Assembly: GCF_014851395.1 (NCBI RefSeq)
Contig: NW_024041150.1
Location: forward strand, 36,405,585-36,469,584
Source: Micropterus salmoides
Taxonomy: Eukaryota > Chordata > Actinopteri > Centrarchiformes > Centrarchidae
DNA length: 64,000 bases
Reading direction: 5' to 3'
In this document: one piece after another, positions 22,085 through 35,600 of the stretch
Position numbering within the stretch: position 1 is the stretch's first letter
Layout of the letters: each line of letters starts with the position of its first letter
Position numbers and translations under genes: made by a program
Notes under the pieces: model-generated
The model's input: the letters and a program-made list of their open reading frames with translations, nothing else
What the model was told of the DNA's origin: nothing
Databases searched by the model: none

Positions 22085-22330
22085 GTGTTGAGTGAAATGT
22101 CTCAACAACTATTGGATGGATTCCCCCAGAGGATGAATTGCAAAAACTTTGCTGATTCTCTGACTTTCATCTAGTGCCATCATCAGGACAAATGTTTAAT
22201 TTGTCCAAGACTATGGTTTATGACCAAAATACTTATCAGTCACCATCAGTATCAGCTGTACCTGTGCTAATTAGAAAATGTTAGCAGTGAACTTTGTTGA
22301 TGTTAGCATTTAGCTCTGTTTGTTACCATT
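22085..22330 (-). repeat. Fish repeat of the GCTAATTAGCAC family, reversed (copy 1)
   Basis: Contains GTCTCAACAACTATTGGATG, the CATCTAGTGCCATCATC block and CTAATTAGAAAATGTTAGC, the reverse of the elements at 19395 and 61955. Copy 2 counterpart: about 44305-44550. Confidence 0.55.
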
Positions 22331-22334
22331 AAGT

Positions 22335-22450
22335 TAAAGGGTGACAGGAAATATTGGGGGGTGGGGCAATGCAGCAAAGGTCTCCAGCGACACTCGAACC
22401 AGGGACATGGTGATTACATGGTCAGCGGTGAAAACCTTTTGGCCCCCAAG
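22335..22450 (-). mobile_element. SINE fragment with B-box-like motif (copy 1)
   Basis: The minus strand carries CCCTGGTTCGAGTGTCGCTG and then TTTGCTGCATTGCCCC, the pattern of a common fish tRNA-like SINE. Copy 2 counterpart: about 44555-44670. Confidence 0.5.
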
Positions 22451-24069
22451 ACAGCCTGTGAACATTTTGCCAGCGGCTACTTGACAACTTGGAAGTGTGA
22501 CATGTCAGACTTTCTCCTAGGCGCATGAAGGCAGCATAATAGTTACCACAGCTGCAAAAAACAAACATGATGTAATGGTGGAAATTGCAGATTCCCTAAT
22601 CAGCTGTCTGGTTTGAGCGTGCTCTGTCCTGTTTGTGGCAATTAGCAAATAAACAGACAGTAAACAAACATAATCATCTCATTAGAACTCTGCATGTTTC
22701 TAATCATGTGGACAGCAGAGGAGGCGGTTAGTCCTTTCTGTACATCAGAGGTTTCTGAGCAGAGGAAATAACGAAGAGGAGGAGGATGAAGGGCAAAATG
22801 TCACCAAATACAAAACCCTCCATCTCAGCCAGAAAAGGCCGTGATGCTGAACTTGAATAGTTTGTTACTCTAGAAGTCTTTGTAGATGCTAAGCTTGAAA
22901 CAGAGGCCAGTTTGATAGTTTGTAGAGAAATTCTGAATAGTTATTTGAATGCTATCTAAATTTGTTATACAATATTTTTTCAGAAAAGCATCTGTCATAT
23001 TTTTTTCACATTTAAATTTTTAATTTGTGAACAGTTTTATATTGTTTATAGGCAGTGATTATTTACTGTTTTACAGAATAAAAATGTTTTTGAATAAAAT
23101 ATCTCTGATGTTGTTATTGGTTGTATTTAAAACTGCTGTTTGTAATTAAAAAATAATACGCCAATAATTGTTAAAATTCTTTTGATTTACACTATTATTA
23201 TTATTGTTATTTATATATATAACTAATTCAACTTGTTCAACACTTGTTCAACTTGTTATTATTTTTATAAACAGACCCAATTGTATTTTGGTTTAACTCA
23301 TTATCATAAGTTATTGGTAATAATCAGTCTTGTACCTAATATTTTATTTAATTATTAACTCCTCCTTTGTTTAGTATTTTTATTTATTACCAACCCTATT
23401 TAATTTCTATCTCAACTATCACTGTGGCTATCTACTTGATATAAACTTTTTTTCAATTTACATTTTTATTTATTGTTATATAGTTTTTTATTATGATTAT
23501 GGTTTGCTAACTTTTTCATATTTCATTAATATTTGACATTTAAAAAAAAAAATTGTATTTTACAAAACTTTATTTACTAGTTAAAGTTTGTTTACAGAAT
23601 TAAGATAATTGTAAAAATATATATATATAGCAGTATTTAGTTATCATTAAATAGTTTGAAAATTGCTAAAATTACTTTATATATTTATGATTTTATTATT
23701 TCTCTTTTAAAACATACTTTTAAAACATGGTATGTCTTTACATGACCTGTGCTATATAATGCAATACTTTATTCATTTATGTCATACTTGTACTGGATAA
23801 GTTACTTTTACCTGTAACCATAGACGGTGTATAAGAAGCCTGTAACACGGTAATTTAAAAAAGCAACAAAAAACAACATGCGATTCTCTTTCAGTCTTTA
23901 CGGTCTTTCTGTGTCCCACGTGTCCGGAAGAGGCTCCGCTTGCTGTGCTTCTGTTTTCTGACAGAAACACCTCCAGAGAAGAAGCTGAAGAGTTGTTACG
24001 ACTTCTGTTCCGGGTGGCTGTGACAGACGGGGGCCGGCGGGGTGATCCGGTGAACCCCGGGGCTGAAAC

Positions 24070-24169
24070 ATGGGCCTCTTGTCGAGGATACGGAAGGAGT
24101 GGTTCATCATCGGGATAGTGCTGGTCATCTTATCGGCCAAACTGCAACCCAGCGTCGGTGTCAGAGGAG
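24070..24169 (+). CDS. slc10a7: slc10a7 exon 1, orphan copy before the gap
   Basis: Encodes MGLLSRIRKEWF through VGVRG and ends in a phase-1 GTGAGT donor, as in copy 2 at 46297-46396. No later slc10a7 exon follows: copy 1 ends 0.9 kb on, at the 500-N gap, and the next sequence is the ednra side of copy 2. It is a duplicate of the first coding exon, most likely from the end of an overlapping contig and not a truncated gene. Confidence 0.9.
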
Positions 24170-25057
24170 GTGAGTGAATCGGAGTCACTTTACCTCCAGC
24201 TCTTAACCTCCAGTAAAGTTCACTACAGTCTTTGAAAATAATACTGTCTGTAAATACAACTGTCTTACAAACAGTGTTGTATTAACTAACAGGTGGCTGC
24301 TTGTGGCACGTTGGTGGCAGACTATTGTTGGTTTATTGGTCACACATGATCTCGTAGAGAATAATTTTACATGTAATTAACCGTCAGGAGTCACTGGAGA
24401 AATCAGCATCGGAGTTTTTCACCAGCCAGCATTTTAATTTTAATGAACTGCCAACTTTTAAACTTGGGTTAACTATTTCGCGTCGCGTCAAACTGTAGGA
24501 ATAACAAGAATATTATTGCACAATGTTAAATTTCTATTTAAATACGTTTCACTTCGTGTACATGATATACGCCGATATAAAGGTGGTATGTTATTGATAA
24601 TGTTAACATTAAAATGTAAAGTATAATAAATGGGTATATTTGTTAAAACGGATGGTTACTGTAAATGTCGCGGTTTTCTGCATGGAGTTTCGTTTGTCAG
24701 GTTAGAACAGCAGTGCGGGTAGAAGGCGCTCTCTCATAGTGCCTCCTCTGTGTGTGGCGGCTTCCTCGTTACCTGGCACGGCAGTGACACGTTGCATTAC
24801 CAGAAGTAATGAAAACACACACACACCTCGGTTGTCACTCACCGCTCCATTGGGTTCTTGTCATTTGCTTACGTATCTTTTTATTAGGCTACTCTCTGTG
24901 GATTTTGTCAGGTGTGCGTTCAGGAAACCTGGTTTAATTAACTGACACTGAGCTCTGAGTTGATGAATCCTGAAATGGAAAACTCCGGAACACCTGATCG
25001 CGGCCAGAGATCCGATACTAGATTGGCTGTGGCAACAGGTAAATACAAGCCACAGCC
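24170..25057. other. Start of slc10a7 intron 1 (copy 1), error-rich toward the gap
   Basis: Intron sequence with short deletions relative to copy 2 (46397-47313), including loss of most of a CA repeat at about 24810. Ends at the gap. Confidence 0.7.
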
Positions 25058-25557
25058 NNNNNNNNNNNNNNNNNNNNNNNNNNNNNNNNNNNNNNNNNNN
25101 NNNNNNNNNNNNNNNNNNNNNNNNNNNNNNNNNNNNNNNNNNNNNNNNNNNNNNNNNNNNNNNNNNNNNNNNNNNNNNNNNNNNNNNNNNNNNNNNNNNN
25201 NNNNNNNNNNNNNNNNNNNNNNNNNNNNNNNNNNNNNNNNNNNNNNNNNNNNNNNNNNNNNNNNNNNNNNNNNNNNNNNNNNNNNNNNNNNNNNNNNNNN
25301 NNNNNNNNNNNNNNNNNNNNNNNNNNNNNNNNNNNNNNNNNNNNNNNNNNNNNNNNNNNNNNNNNNNNNNNNNNNNNNNNNNNNNNNNNNNNNNNNNNNN
25401 NNNNNNNNNNNNNNNNNNNNNNNNNNNNNNNNNNNNNNNNNNNNNNNNNNNNNNNNNNNNNNNNNNNNNNNNNNNNNNNNNNNNNNNNNNNNNNNNNNNN
25501 NNNNNNNNNNNNNNNNNNNNNNNNNNNNNNNNNNNNNNNNNNNNNNNNNNNNNNNNN
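25058..25557. other. Assembly gap of exactly 500 N
   Basis: A run of exactly 500 N, the kind of fixed-size placeholder scaffolders insert when the true distance is unknown. It separates the two direct copies of the 22-kb segment. The true size and content are unknown and may be negative (overlap). Confidence 0.99.
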
Positions 25558-25816
25558 GTGCCTAAACCTAACGAAACTGCAACGTTTCACGACTTTAATT
25601 ATGCGCGTTTCAACATGGCAATGTATCGAAACGTTACGTTTTATCTTGAAAGTGTAACCGGATATTGCATATTTATTGTTGCTAAGCGTTGCTAACTTGA
25701 CTGTGGATCCCTAAACGTCATAATTGATGCAAAAGGGCTACCAAGTCTTTAAAAAGCGACGACAAAGGGCCTTGACCATGTGTCAGACATTTGACAATAG
25801 GGAGTGAGACTGTGTG
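25558..25816. mobile_element. Right part of the same MITE, cut by the gap (copy 2)
   Basis: Matches about 2632-2894 with several single-base deletions. The left part is missing into the gap. Confidence 0.75.
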
Positions 25817-25970
25817 GTTTTAATCATCACAAGTAGATGAAATAAACATTTGAAATACATCAGTCTGAGTGTAATGAATGAATATAATATCCAAGTTTCA
25901 CTTTTTGAATGGAATAACTGAAATAAATCAACTTTTTGATGATATTCTAATTATATGACCAGCACCTGTA
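25817..25970 (+). mobile_element. 3' terminal repeat of the Tc1-like element (copy 2)
   Basis: Same sequence as 2895-3048, ending CACCTG before TA. The transposase body is absent because copy 2 starts inside the nested MITE. Confidence 0.8.
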
Positions 25971-26744
25971 TGAAGAAGAAGCAGTAGTAGTAGTTGTTGT
26001 AGTTATCTGGTTTATTAGAAGTAATAAGGGAAGAGAAATTTGAACAACTAGAGACCACACATTATTAGCATAAGAGCAGACAGAGCGTGTCAGCCACCGT
26101 AGCTTCTCCTATGCACTTGTAAAGAGAGGGTGAGCAGTGCAGAGTTCCACTGGTACAATTCACAACCCTCACCACTAAATGCCACTAAAAAGTACACACT
26201 GAACCTTTGAACAAGTTCTACGTGGATCTGTTAAACTGCGGTGGGGCACCATTGTGCAGAAATTTGTGATGCTTTTGTGGTGCAACAGCACTAAACCCTG
26301 GTTAAGATTAAACTTGCCTCTTTACTTGACTTATATTTAAAGTTTAACTACTACACCTCTGTAATAACACACAGGGAACTATTAGCTGTTTAACCATTTA
26401 GAGGAAAGTAGAGGCCAACTAATGCATCTCCATTTTAAGGACACCCATTAGTGCACATCATCACACTTTCTACATGTAAGTGCACCCTAGAGAGCACTTT
26501 ATCACGTTTTATCTACCATAGGGGTATCCAAGGGGGCACTTTTTAAAACATGAGTCCACCAGTGCTGCAGATGGTCTCTCAGTTATTACCATAACAGGTT
26601 CTGCAGTGGTTAAAGTCTAAAAATTGTGCTGTAGTTATGAATGAAACCTGTTTTGAGAGTGGATAGGGAGGGTTTAGAGAAACTCTCAACACATTGACAA
26701 ACAATAACACAAGACCACATACAGATACACACACACACACTCAC

Positions 26745-29035
26745 AGTCATGAACGGCGTCTTTGGCTGCAGCATGCAGGTGGACATGGTAACATTCTTGT
26801 AGTCAAAGGTGACCATGTTGAAGCCAACGGCCTCTGGCACGGCCAGCGTCATGGACAGCAGCCAGATCAGGACGATCTCCACCGCCGTTACAGTGGGAAC
26901 ACCAGTGCCCTGCACCCGTGACCAGGTTGCCACTGCACGATACTGGGAACAAGTTTTGTTTTTAATGATTCACTCTTTCTTCATATTTAAACAAAGTTTA
27001 AATCATGGCACATGGCGTTATTGTTGCATGTAAACCTAATTTCCTAACTAACTGAAACGACCCAGCTTGGCTCCCTCCACACGTAAGAAAATCTACCTGC
27101 CTGCACCCCGAAGCTCGCAAATTAACACATTATAGCCTATCTCATTTGTTTTTTTTCATCTAGCCTCAGCAAGAAAGCAAATACATTTCTTGTTGCCATT
27201 CAGCCTCTCCAGGAGAACGATATTTCCTTATTGCTTACAGAGGCTGGTCTGCTCTCTTTAATCCCTCCAGGATTTTGCGATTAGTAACACAAATTCAACA
27301 AATCCCTGTGAAATTTTTCATTTTGACCGATCATCACAAGTTTTCCGCAATTTAGACCAATCACAGTTTCCTGCAACAGGTTGTAGCATCCTGCTCAACT
27401 GCAAGTGCTGACAGCATCAAAGCAAGCTGGTTTGAATGTGCAGGGTTAAGGCCCATTTATACTCCTGCGTAGGGTCTAAATGCATGGCTACGTGCGTACA
27501 CGTAGGTACGCACGTACCTGTGCATTTATACTTGTGCGTAGGTCTGTCCGTCATTCTGCAATTACAGCCTCAAACGCTAGTCGGCAGTAGCGCTACAGCG
27601 TCCACTGTGTTGACTTTTTTTCATCAACCAGTGTAACAATAGCTAACCTGTAAACAACTAGCGAAGTTTTCTGACTTGTTAACTGCAACACCGTCAACTC
27701 CGGTGTGACGTCATTCCCAGCTCATGGGAAATGGGACGCACCATTAGGCCCACAAACTCCTGGAGGAACTGATTAATGATTCAGCTACTATATTATATTT
27801 ATTACACTATAATAAAGTAAAAAATCACATCTACCTTTGTAGCTTGTAACTTATTCCCACAATCTCATCCCATTTTGTTTAGAAAAGCTGCTGCAAAGTC
27901 CTGAGAGGTATAGCATAAACAAATGTGTGTTACCTGTCGACACTCAGAGCACACAGGTTGAGGACGGTGATGCCGACTGAAGCTTTCTGCAGGAAGGGAA
28001 ACAGCTTACAGAGGAACAGACCAAACGCGCTGTCTGCAAACGGCCACCGCATCGCGAGGAGCTGCGCGCGCACACACACACACACACACACACAGGCACA
28101 CACAGAGATAAACATTATATCGCAGTGTTTGTGTGTATGATGTGTTATCAGTGTCAGTGGGGTATTTTAGTGCCGTTATCAGTGCAGCACTCAACCTCCT
28201 GACTGAGACGCACAACAGACAAGTCCCAGTCTACCCGTCTTCATATTTTGTTATTTCCTATGAGAAAACATTTGTATTAAGCCAAGCAATTAAACACTTC
28301 CCCCCCTTTATTAATGTTATTAAATGTTTGACTCCTAGCCTATGCGTATATCTGAAGTGAGAAACCAGTCAAACAACAAACCGACAATATTGTAAATACA
28401 CAAATACTTAAATACATAAAAATGCATGAGATTCAACGTGCTAAAGCTCTGTACCTTGTAGACGTTGATTGGTATGTCAATAGCGATGTATATCAGGTCT
28501 CCGAGGGCCAGGCTGGCTATCAGAGCGTTGGGTCCATTCCTCATGCTTTTATTTGGTAGATAATCCTGAGCAGGGTGGCGTTTCCAATGATCCCCACAGC
28601 AAATATGATACAGGACATAACGGTGTTGATGTACTTGAAGGCTGTTGTTATTGATGTGGCCTGCAGGCAGTTAGGGGGAGACACCGGGCGCGCGCGAACC
28701 ACCAGGGAGGCGTTGGAGGAAGATGAGTGAGACGGAGGTTTCCTTTCATGTTTGTGTTTCAGCTTGCTAATGTGTTTTGACTTTCCCAGTCTTGGCTCAT
28801 GTGAGGACGGGGGCTTGTTCATAGTCTCTTGCAACAGATGTGTCTGTCTGTTTGAGGCCTGGACGTGATGGTCCATCCCGGGTCCTAGAGGCAGGTCGGT
28901 GCCATGGAAATCCGGCAGGTCCAACGTCCTCAGGTCTGCCACAGATGGCTCAAATGAGAAGTTTTTGTGGCAAGCAACGGGATCGACAGACACCAAACAC
29001 CAGACAACCAGAGGCACGGTGCACAAACGGGGCAT
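26745..29035 (-). CDS. ednra: Endothelin receptor type A, exons 1-3 only (copy 2, frameshifted, probably a duplicated contig end)
   Basis: Second copy of the 5' end of ednra. Exon 1 = 28455-29035 (upstream in-frame ATG at 29107), exon 2 = 27934-28061, exon 3 = 26745-26942. There is no exon 4: the sequence upstream on the + strand runs into the MITE and the 500-N gap. The N-terminal frame broken in copy 1 is open here from signal peptide to TM1. This copy instead lacks one T in a short T run near 28553 (TM1 loop), and lacks the single G that completes the split Arg codon at the exon 3 acceptor (exon 3 is 198 bp against 199 in copy 1). The faults in the two copies fall in different places, so neither need be a real mutation. 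Most likely this is the allelic copy of the same gene, not a paralogue. Confidence 0.9.
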
Positions 29036-29107
29036 GGAAGGAACTCTGGAACCCACTTTGAATCGAGAACCCTTTGGTGAATCCACTTTTGTGACTTCAG
29101 AAACCAT

Positions 29108-30695
29108 CCTGGAGCCTGCTGTGCCCCTTGAACCGATCCCTTAACCCCCTGTAAATCTGCAGCAAACGTTGGAACCTGCAGTATTTCCAGAACTTACTGT
29201 AGCTTCAGATTAGATTCGAATAAGGTAAGGTTGAGATTAGAACCCAGTGCGATTCAAGAACCCAGTTTATTACTGAATGTACTCCAGAACCATTTCTAGA
29301 TCCTTCTCTGATTCCAGAAAGCTTTCGGAAAGTGTTCGGGGTTCTCAGATGAGTTTGGTGATTCAGGGCTCTGAGAAAATCTGGAGAGTGAGATGGAAAC
29401 AAAACAGGCTTGATTAGAAACCATAACTTTTGCAGAATGATAACAAATATTTGATAAGATGTTCCTTAATATATCCAGACCTGAAAAGGTTCATGGCGCT
29501 CAACATCTCCGAAGTCTGAACTTACTGTCTTACTGACTGTGTCTCAGGATGTTTTTCATGAAATGCTACGTTAAAAACATTTAAACCTGCTCTAAACATG
29601 CTCTATTTATTGATATGTAATGTTCTGTACATGCATAATATACCATGGAATAATTTAATAATAATTAACTCAACTAATATACTCTCCATGACAATGGACA
29701 ATTGGCATGCAGTGAGGGGGTGAATTAGAATCGAGGTTGAGGTAAGTGAGGTGTGTGTGTCTGTATATCTGAATATGTATAGTCTATATGTGCTTTTCCT
29801 GTCAACATGAAACCAATACAAATCTGTTCACAAAAAAACATTCAAACCTCCACAGCAGAAATGACGTATCATCACATTTTAATTTGATACGGTGAACTTT
29901 AAGCAAACAGTTGCTTACTTTTGAGTCATTTTTGTGTCCATCTGATGAATGTAAGTCCAATATTCACCCTTGTTTTTGCTCTGGTTTTTCCCCTGACTCC
30001 TGAAGAAATTATCTCGCTTTTTAATGGCTAAATGCTCCACTATGTTCACCATAACCCTTAATTTAAAATACAGGCTTAAAGTGAACCCTTTCAGACACAG
30101 AGCTGTAACATTACTGGCTTCAACTATCTCTTTAATGCCTGTTATCATTTAATCATTGGTCTCTGTTAATGTTCCACAGTGGCTGTTTTTCAAACATTAC
30201 AGAACAGTTACAGAGTTAGATTATTCTGGAAATCCAAAAGAAAATTGTTGGAAAATCTGAACTCGTCACTTAAAATTCAAAGTTGAAAATATATAAAACT
30301 CACCTGCTTGTGTTTTTCTGTCTTCTTCTGTGGCTTTTGTCAAATTAAATCCTTCCAAACTCTTCCCCTGCCGTGTGCTCTACTTAGTCAAGACGAAACT
30401 AATGCAGTCTATCTGATGGAGCTTAGTTTTTACTCTCTCTCTCTGATAGTAATGCTCGCACGCCCCTCACTGCTCTACTCTCTCCCACCCCCTCCTCTGT
30501 TTCCTCTCCTCCACTTTCTACTCTTTTGCCTTCCTCTCTCCAATACCTCCTCTATCTTTCATTAGCTGTCTATTCACACTTTTCTCCCTCCTTTCTTGCC
30601 CCTTGTCTCCTCCTCTCCTCCCTCTCTTTGAGTCGGTCACAGTGGAACATCTCATAAACACTCTGACGTGAAGTGACTCTGAACTTTTACTATCT

Positions 30696-30736
<41 letters not shown>

Positions 30737-32594
30737 ACTGTTTTAACCCATTTATTCACATGTGTAAAACAATGTTGTGGAAATTGAGGCAGTAAAAGTT
30801 TATTAGTGCATATAAACAACTAAACTTCATTTGAGTGTTTGAACCTGAGAGATGCCAGACTCCAGGCTCAGTTTACTACTAACCACAAAAATCCTTTCAG
30901 AGTTTACTGAAACCATTTTCTTTACTTTATTCTTGATTTAAACATGTTTGAACAAAGAAATCATTTCCTTGCTGTCCGTTTTCATCAGTTCGACTATTTC
31001 TTTAAATGTCACCTCAGCTATCAAAATAAAACGTTTCCAAAGTTTTGATCACTTTTTGAACATCCATCAAAACGTGGTCAATTGTTGACTATTTTGTAGG
31101 CTACAGAAAACATTTGCAGGGATTAATACTTACTACATTTGATCAAACTGTTTATATTGTTTATCACAGGACTGATTTTAAGATTTTGTTGCTTATTTTT
31201 TAGATTTTAAATCGGTTGGCGCCTCCTTATTTATCAGAACTTTTACTTGTCCACACTCCTGTCAAAGCACTGAGGTCGTCCGATCATAAAGGTGACCAAA
31301 CCTTTTCAGCGGCTGCTCCAAATCTTTAGAATATTTTACCTATTCAAATTAAAAGGACTGCTCAGACTGCAGAAAGTACAAAGTCCTTTGTATGTTGTGT
31401 ATCCTGAGCTTGGAAAGCACTTTGGTCTACGAGGGTTGTTTTTAAAAGTGCTATTTAAATACATTTGAACTTTAACTTGATGTAACACATGAAATTAAGA
31501 CACATTGACCAAAACCTGAAACTCGTAAGTCTACCGTATCTTACACCAATTCTGCACTGGTCATACCAATAGCTAATGCTGGCAAATGTTAGCAAACTTC
31601 AAACTGATTTACTCTCTGTTTGTACAGAGTGACACAGAGTGTTACAGTAGATCTTTATCCCTTGATTGTTACTTGTCACCGTTCAGCAAACGTTAGGTTT
31701 GCTTGTACAGTTGCTTGTTTACACTTCCAGCAGATACAGAACAACATCCATTTGGAGTTGTGTTTGTGTCCACCTGCTTTTAACTCCTTTTTGGTCTCCA
31801 CCAACTTCTAAAAGAATATCTGACTATCAGCAAAATGCTCCACTATTTTCACCATCTAGTTACTAAATGCTACCATTTTGGTGCTGGTCAGTTAGCGTAC
31901 CGTGGGATTTGTTGCTGTTGCTGATAAAACCAACGCTGAAAGATGGTGAGAGAGAACTAAAACAGCAAAGGTGCAGCTGTAAAATCAAAACAATGAGCTT
32001 AAACACAATTTCAAGCTCTTTGTCACTATGAGCGACACCTTTCAAGTTCAAGTTTGCTTATTGTCATTTATCCACATACCGAGTATACAAATAAACTGAA
32101 TGCCATTTGTCACAGTCCAAGGTGCTAAAAACAAAGTCACAATAATTATACTTACTAAACAAGACACCAGTAACTCACACTAGACGAGACAGAGATGACC
32201 TATATTACAGTTAGGTGAGTAAGCATGGTGTGACTGGAGCTTTATAAAGTGCAACCCGTATCTGAAGTGTGTATCCTACACCTCATTATGTATCCATGTA
32301 CATCCTTTCACAGCTTTTGATCCATATAACTTGCAGATGGACAAGGTTCACACTCCAACTTTTAAAAGGAAGCAAAAATCTTTTTTTAAATTTTATTTTG
32401 TTTTGTTTCATGATCCTGGATCTTTTCACCGCTGTCCTTGACCTGCTGGGATATTAAATGTTAATAAATGTTTAATGTTAAAACATCAGCGACACGCATC
32501 CTGTGTTACTTTGTGGCAGCAACACGTGAAGTGCATGTTATGTTTACACATCTGTGATACACGCATGTTAAAACCAAACAGATGTACATCTTTC

Positions 32595-32632
<38 letters not shown>

Positions 32633-35600
32633 GGAGAAAGAGCAGCAGTCGCCTCTCAGTCTGACTCAATTCAGTTTATATTTATCAAAAGTTTGACCCC
32701 AGGACGTTGAGCTTCCCTCAGTGTCAGTGCAAAATTTCTATTTCAGAAGACGTCACTGAGTGTGAGAGGAGATAAGTGGGCTGCCAGTGTGTGTGTGTGG
32801 TGTGGTGTGTGTGTGTGTTGTTTGTTTATTAGCCTACAGTAAACACATGAGATAAACAGATGAAGGCTGTACGTGACTTAAACCATGCATGCAGCAGATA
32901 ACGGGCTTATAAACCTTGTCTTCTTCTTCTCCTTTACTATTGGTACATTATTGGAACTTTATTGTTTTTTTTTTACTCTTCCTGTGTTTGTTTCCTTTTT
33001 CCTTTCTGTCTGAATAGTGCTTGAGTTTTGCCTCTTGTGTCCTTGTGTACTTTGTATTGTTGAAGGTCTCCAAGGTCGTTTGGCTCAGGTCCATTTGGTG
33101 ACACCTGTTGTTGCCCTTAAGTGGCTCCCGGATCTATATTCTTCCTCCACAAATTTACAGTCTATTTATAATTTTGTCATCTGGGCATGCAGCATCTATT
33201 CCATGTCTGTCTGTCCTGGGAGAATGATCCCTCCTGTGTTGCTCTTCTTGAAGTGTCTTCCATTTTTCCCTTTTACAGTAAAATGTTTTTGGGGGGAGTT
33301 TTTCCTCTCATCCAAAGGACAGAGGGACTCGTATGCTGTGCAGTTTGTAAATTTAGGATTTGTGATATTGGGCTTTATAAATAAAATTTACTTTTTAAGC
33401 CACATTACTGCAACTTTCGCTTTGATAGGTATTTTTATTCAAAACCAAGAGACACTTTTGAAAAAGTTAAATGAGATACTGAGTTAAATTATGTGGTGAA
33501 ATAATTGTGTTTAAATTTGTATTTTGTAAACAATTTTTATAATTAAAAGTAGCAATGAAACGATGACTAAAACGTGTCTGACAACCGGCTATTGGTAGTA
33601 AAAAGTACTAGTTTTAAAAGATTTCGAGGGATAGATGTGCCCCCTAATCGGCAGTGCAAGAGTGAAAAGCAAAGCAACAGTAACAAAGATGGGGTTGTTT
33701 TTATAGTTTGATTAAATTTTTTGTTTTACGATTTCCTGAGTTTACTGCAGAGGTGAAAAGGAGCTGTAGTGTAATTAGCTTTTAATTTAAAGAAAAGGCA
33801 CTTCTTCACGTTGAACTCTTGTCAGACCACCAACCATGTGTACTACAGTTATGTTATTAGTCTCCAGTAGTGGAAATATCGTGAAAGAAACATGTTTACA
33901 TCTCTCTTCAAAAGGACCTCTGGTTAATGGACAAATTGCACATGAAGCTAATTAGAACAAGAAGAACAAACAAGCCAAATCCAAAGAGTCTCATTTGACA
34001 GCAGATCAAACCCAGACACTCACAGGCCGACAGGAAACAGCCTCTCTGTCCCAGATGCTGCTGGTTTCCACCCTGAACATGAAACTTTATTAGGAACTTT
34101 CTTTGAAGAAAAATAAAACGCGTTCACACACACAGTTTCCATCCCAGCTGTGGTGAGATGTATTTTTACTCAAACAACCTCCTAAGAAAAGTTGTGCAAA
34201 ATAATAATAATAATAACCCTTTATTTGTAGAGCACTTTTCAAAAACAAGTTACAAAGTGCTTTAACAAGTGTAAAGACAATAATACCCAAAAACAATACA
34301 GAAACAATACAAGATAAAAGCAAGAAAACACTGAAAAGACTAAAATACACATTTAAGATAAATATAAAATAAGTAAAATAGAATAAATAAAAGGGATAAA
34401 ATAAAGTCAAATAAGATCGGGAAAGGCTCTCCTATAAAAGTATGTTTTAAGAAGGGACTTAAAAGAGTTCACTGACTCAGCCGACCTGATTTCCTCGGCA
34501 GGCTGTTCCAGAGCCTCGGGGCCCTGACAGCAAACGCTCTGTCCCCTTTAGTTTTCAGTCGAGACTCTGGAACAGACAACAGACCTCTGCCCGAGGATCT
34601 CAAGGTACGTGCTGGTGCATATGGGACTAAAAGGTCAGAATATAACAAGGCGAGAGGCCATGAAGAGCTTTAAAAGTGATCAATAGAATTTTAAAGTCAA
34701 TTCTAAACACACTGGGAGCCAGTGTAGTGAAGCTAAATAGGAGTAATGTGGTCATATTTCTTTGTTCTGGTTAAAAGCCTGGCAGCTGAGTTCTGGACAG
34801 TCTGGAGTCGATCAATAGATTTTTGGGTTAAACAGGTGAAAAGGCTGTTGCAATAATCCAGGTGCGATGAGATGAAGGCGTGTAAAATGGTCTCGGTGTC
34901 CTTAAAAGTTAACATAGATCGAATTTTTGCTATATTTCTAAGTTGATAAAAACATGATTGAACAAGTTTGTGGTGTGCTGCTCGAAATTTAAATTACTAT
35001 CAAACCAAACACCAAGGTTCTTTGCCACAGGCTTAATGTGATTTACTAGGGAACCAGCAGATGGCAGTATTTGATTTGCCATCTGCTGGGACCCAATGAC
35101 CAGGATTTCTGTTTTGTCTGAGTTCAGCTGGAGGAAATTATTTGACATCCATTTTTTAACTTCACAAAGGCAGTTGTTAAGTGAACTCAGCAATTCAGGG
35201 TCTGAGGATCTGACGGGCAAGTATATTGTGTGTCATCAGCATAAATATGAAAAAGAAATGCCATGTTTATGGATAATATGTCCAAGGGGAAGCAGATACA
35301 AGGAAAACAAAATGGGTCCTAAGACCGACCCCTGAGGCACACCATATTTAACTGGACAGAACGAAGAGACATAGTTGTTTACAGACACGCAAAACTTCCT
35401 ATTTGACAAGGTAGGATGAAAACCATTCTAGGGCAGTACCAGCGATCCCCACCCAGTGCCTCAGTCTGTCTAACATGATGTTGTGATCAATGGTGTCAAA
35501 AGCAGCGCTAAGGTCCAGGAGTACCAGGACTGAACACATACCTTCATCAGCAGACATTAAAAGGTCATTGGTGACTTTAAGCAGGGCATTCTCAGTGCTG

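Larger units (their letters stand above)
21950..24060. other. Intergenic region between ttc29 and slc10a7 (copy 1)
   Basis: Holds the two repeat fragments at 22085-22450. From about 22900 to 23780 it is very AT-rich, with ATT and TATA runs. GC rises sharply at 23920-24070, just before slc10a7 exon 1, which suits a promoter. No exon seen. Copy 2 counterpart: 44170-46290. Confidence 0.6.
2632..25057 (+). repeat. 22-kb direct duplication, copy 1
   Basis: Aligns by eye along its whole length with 25558-47313 in the same orientation. It starts inside a MITE in an ednra intron and stops in slc10a7 intron 1 at the gap. It is longer than copy 2 mainly because of the 672-bp LTR plus one target-site copy at 14667-15344. 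Differences cluster in the last kilobase before the gap, where this copy loses bases relative to copy 2. Confidence 0.95.

Noticed and set aside
24960..25590. Long open frames spanning the N run
   Set aside because: Made of unknown bases only.
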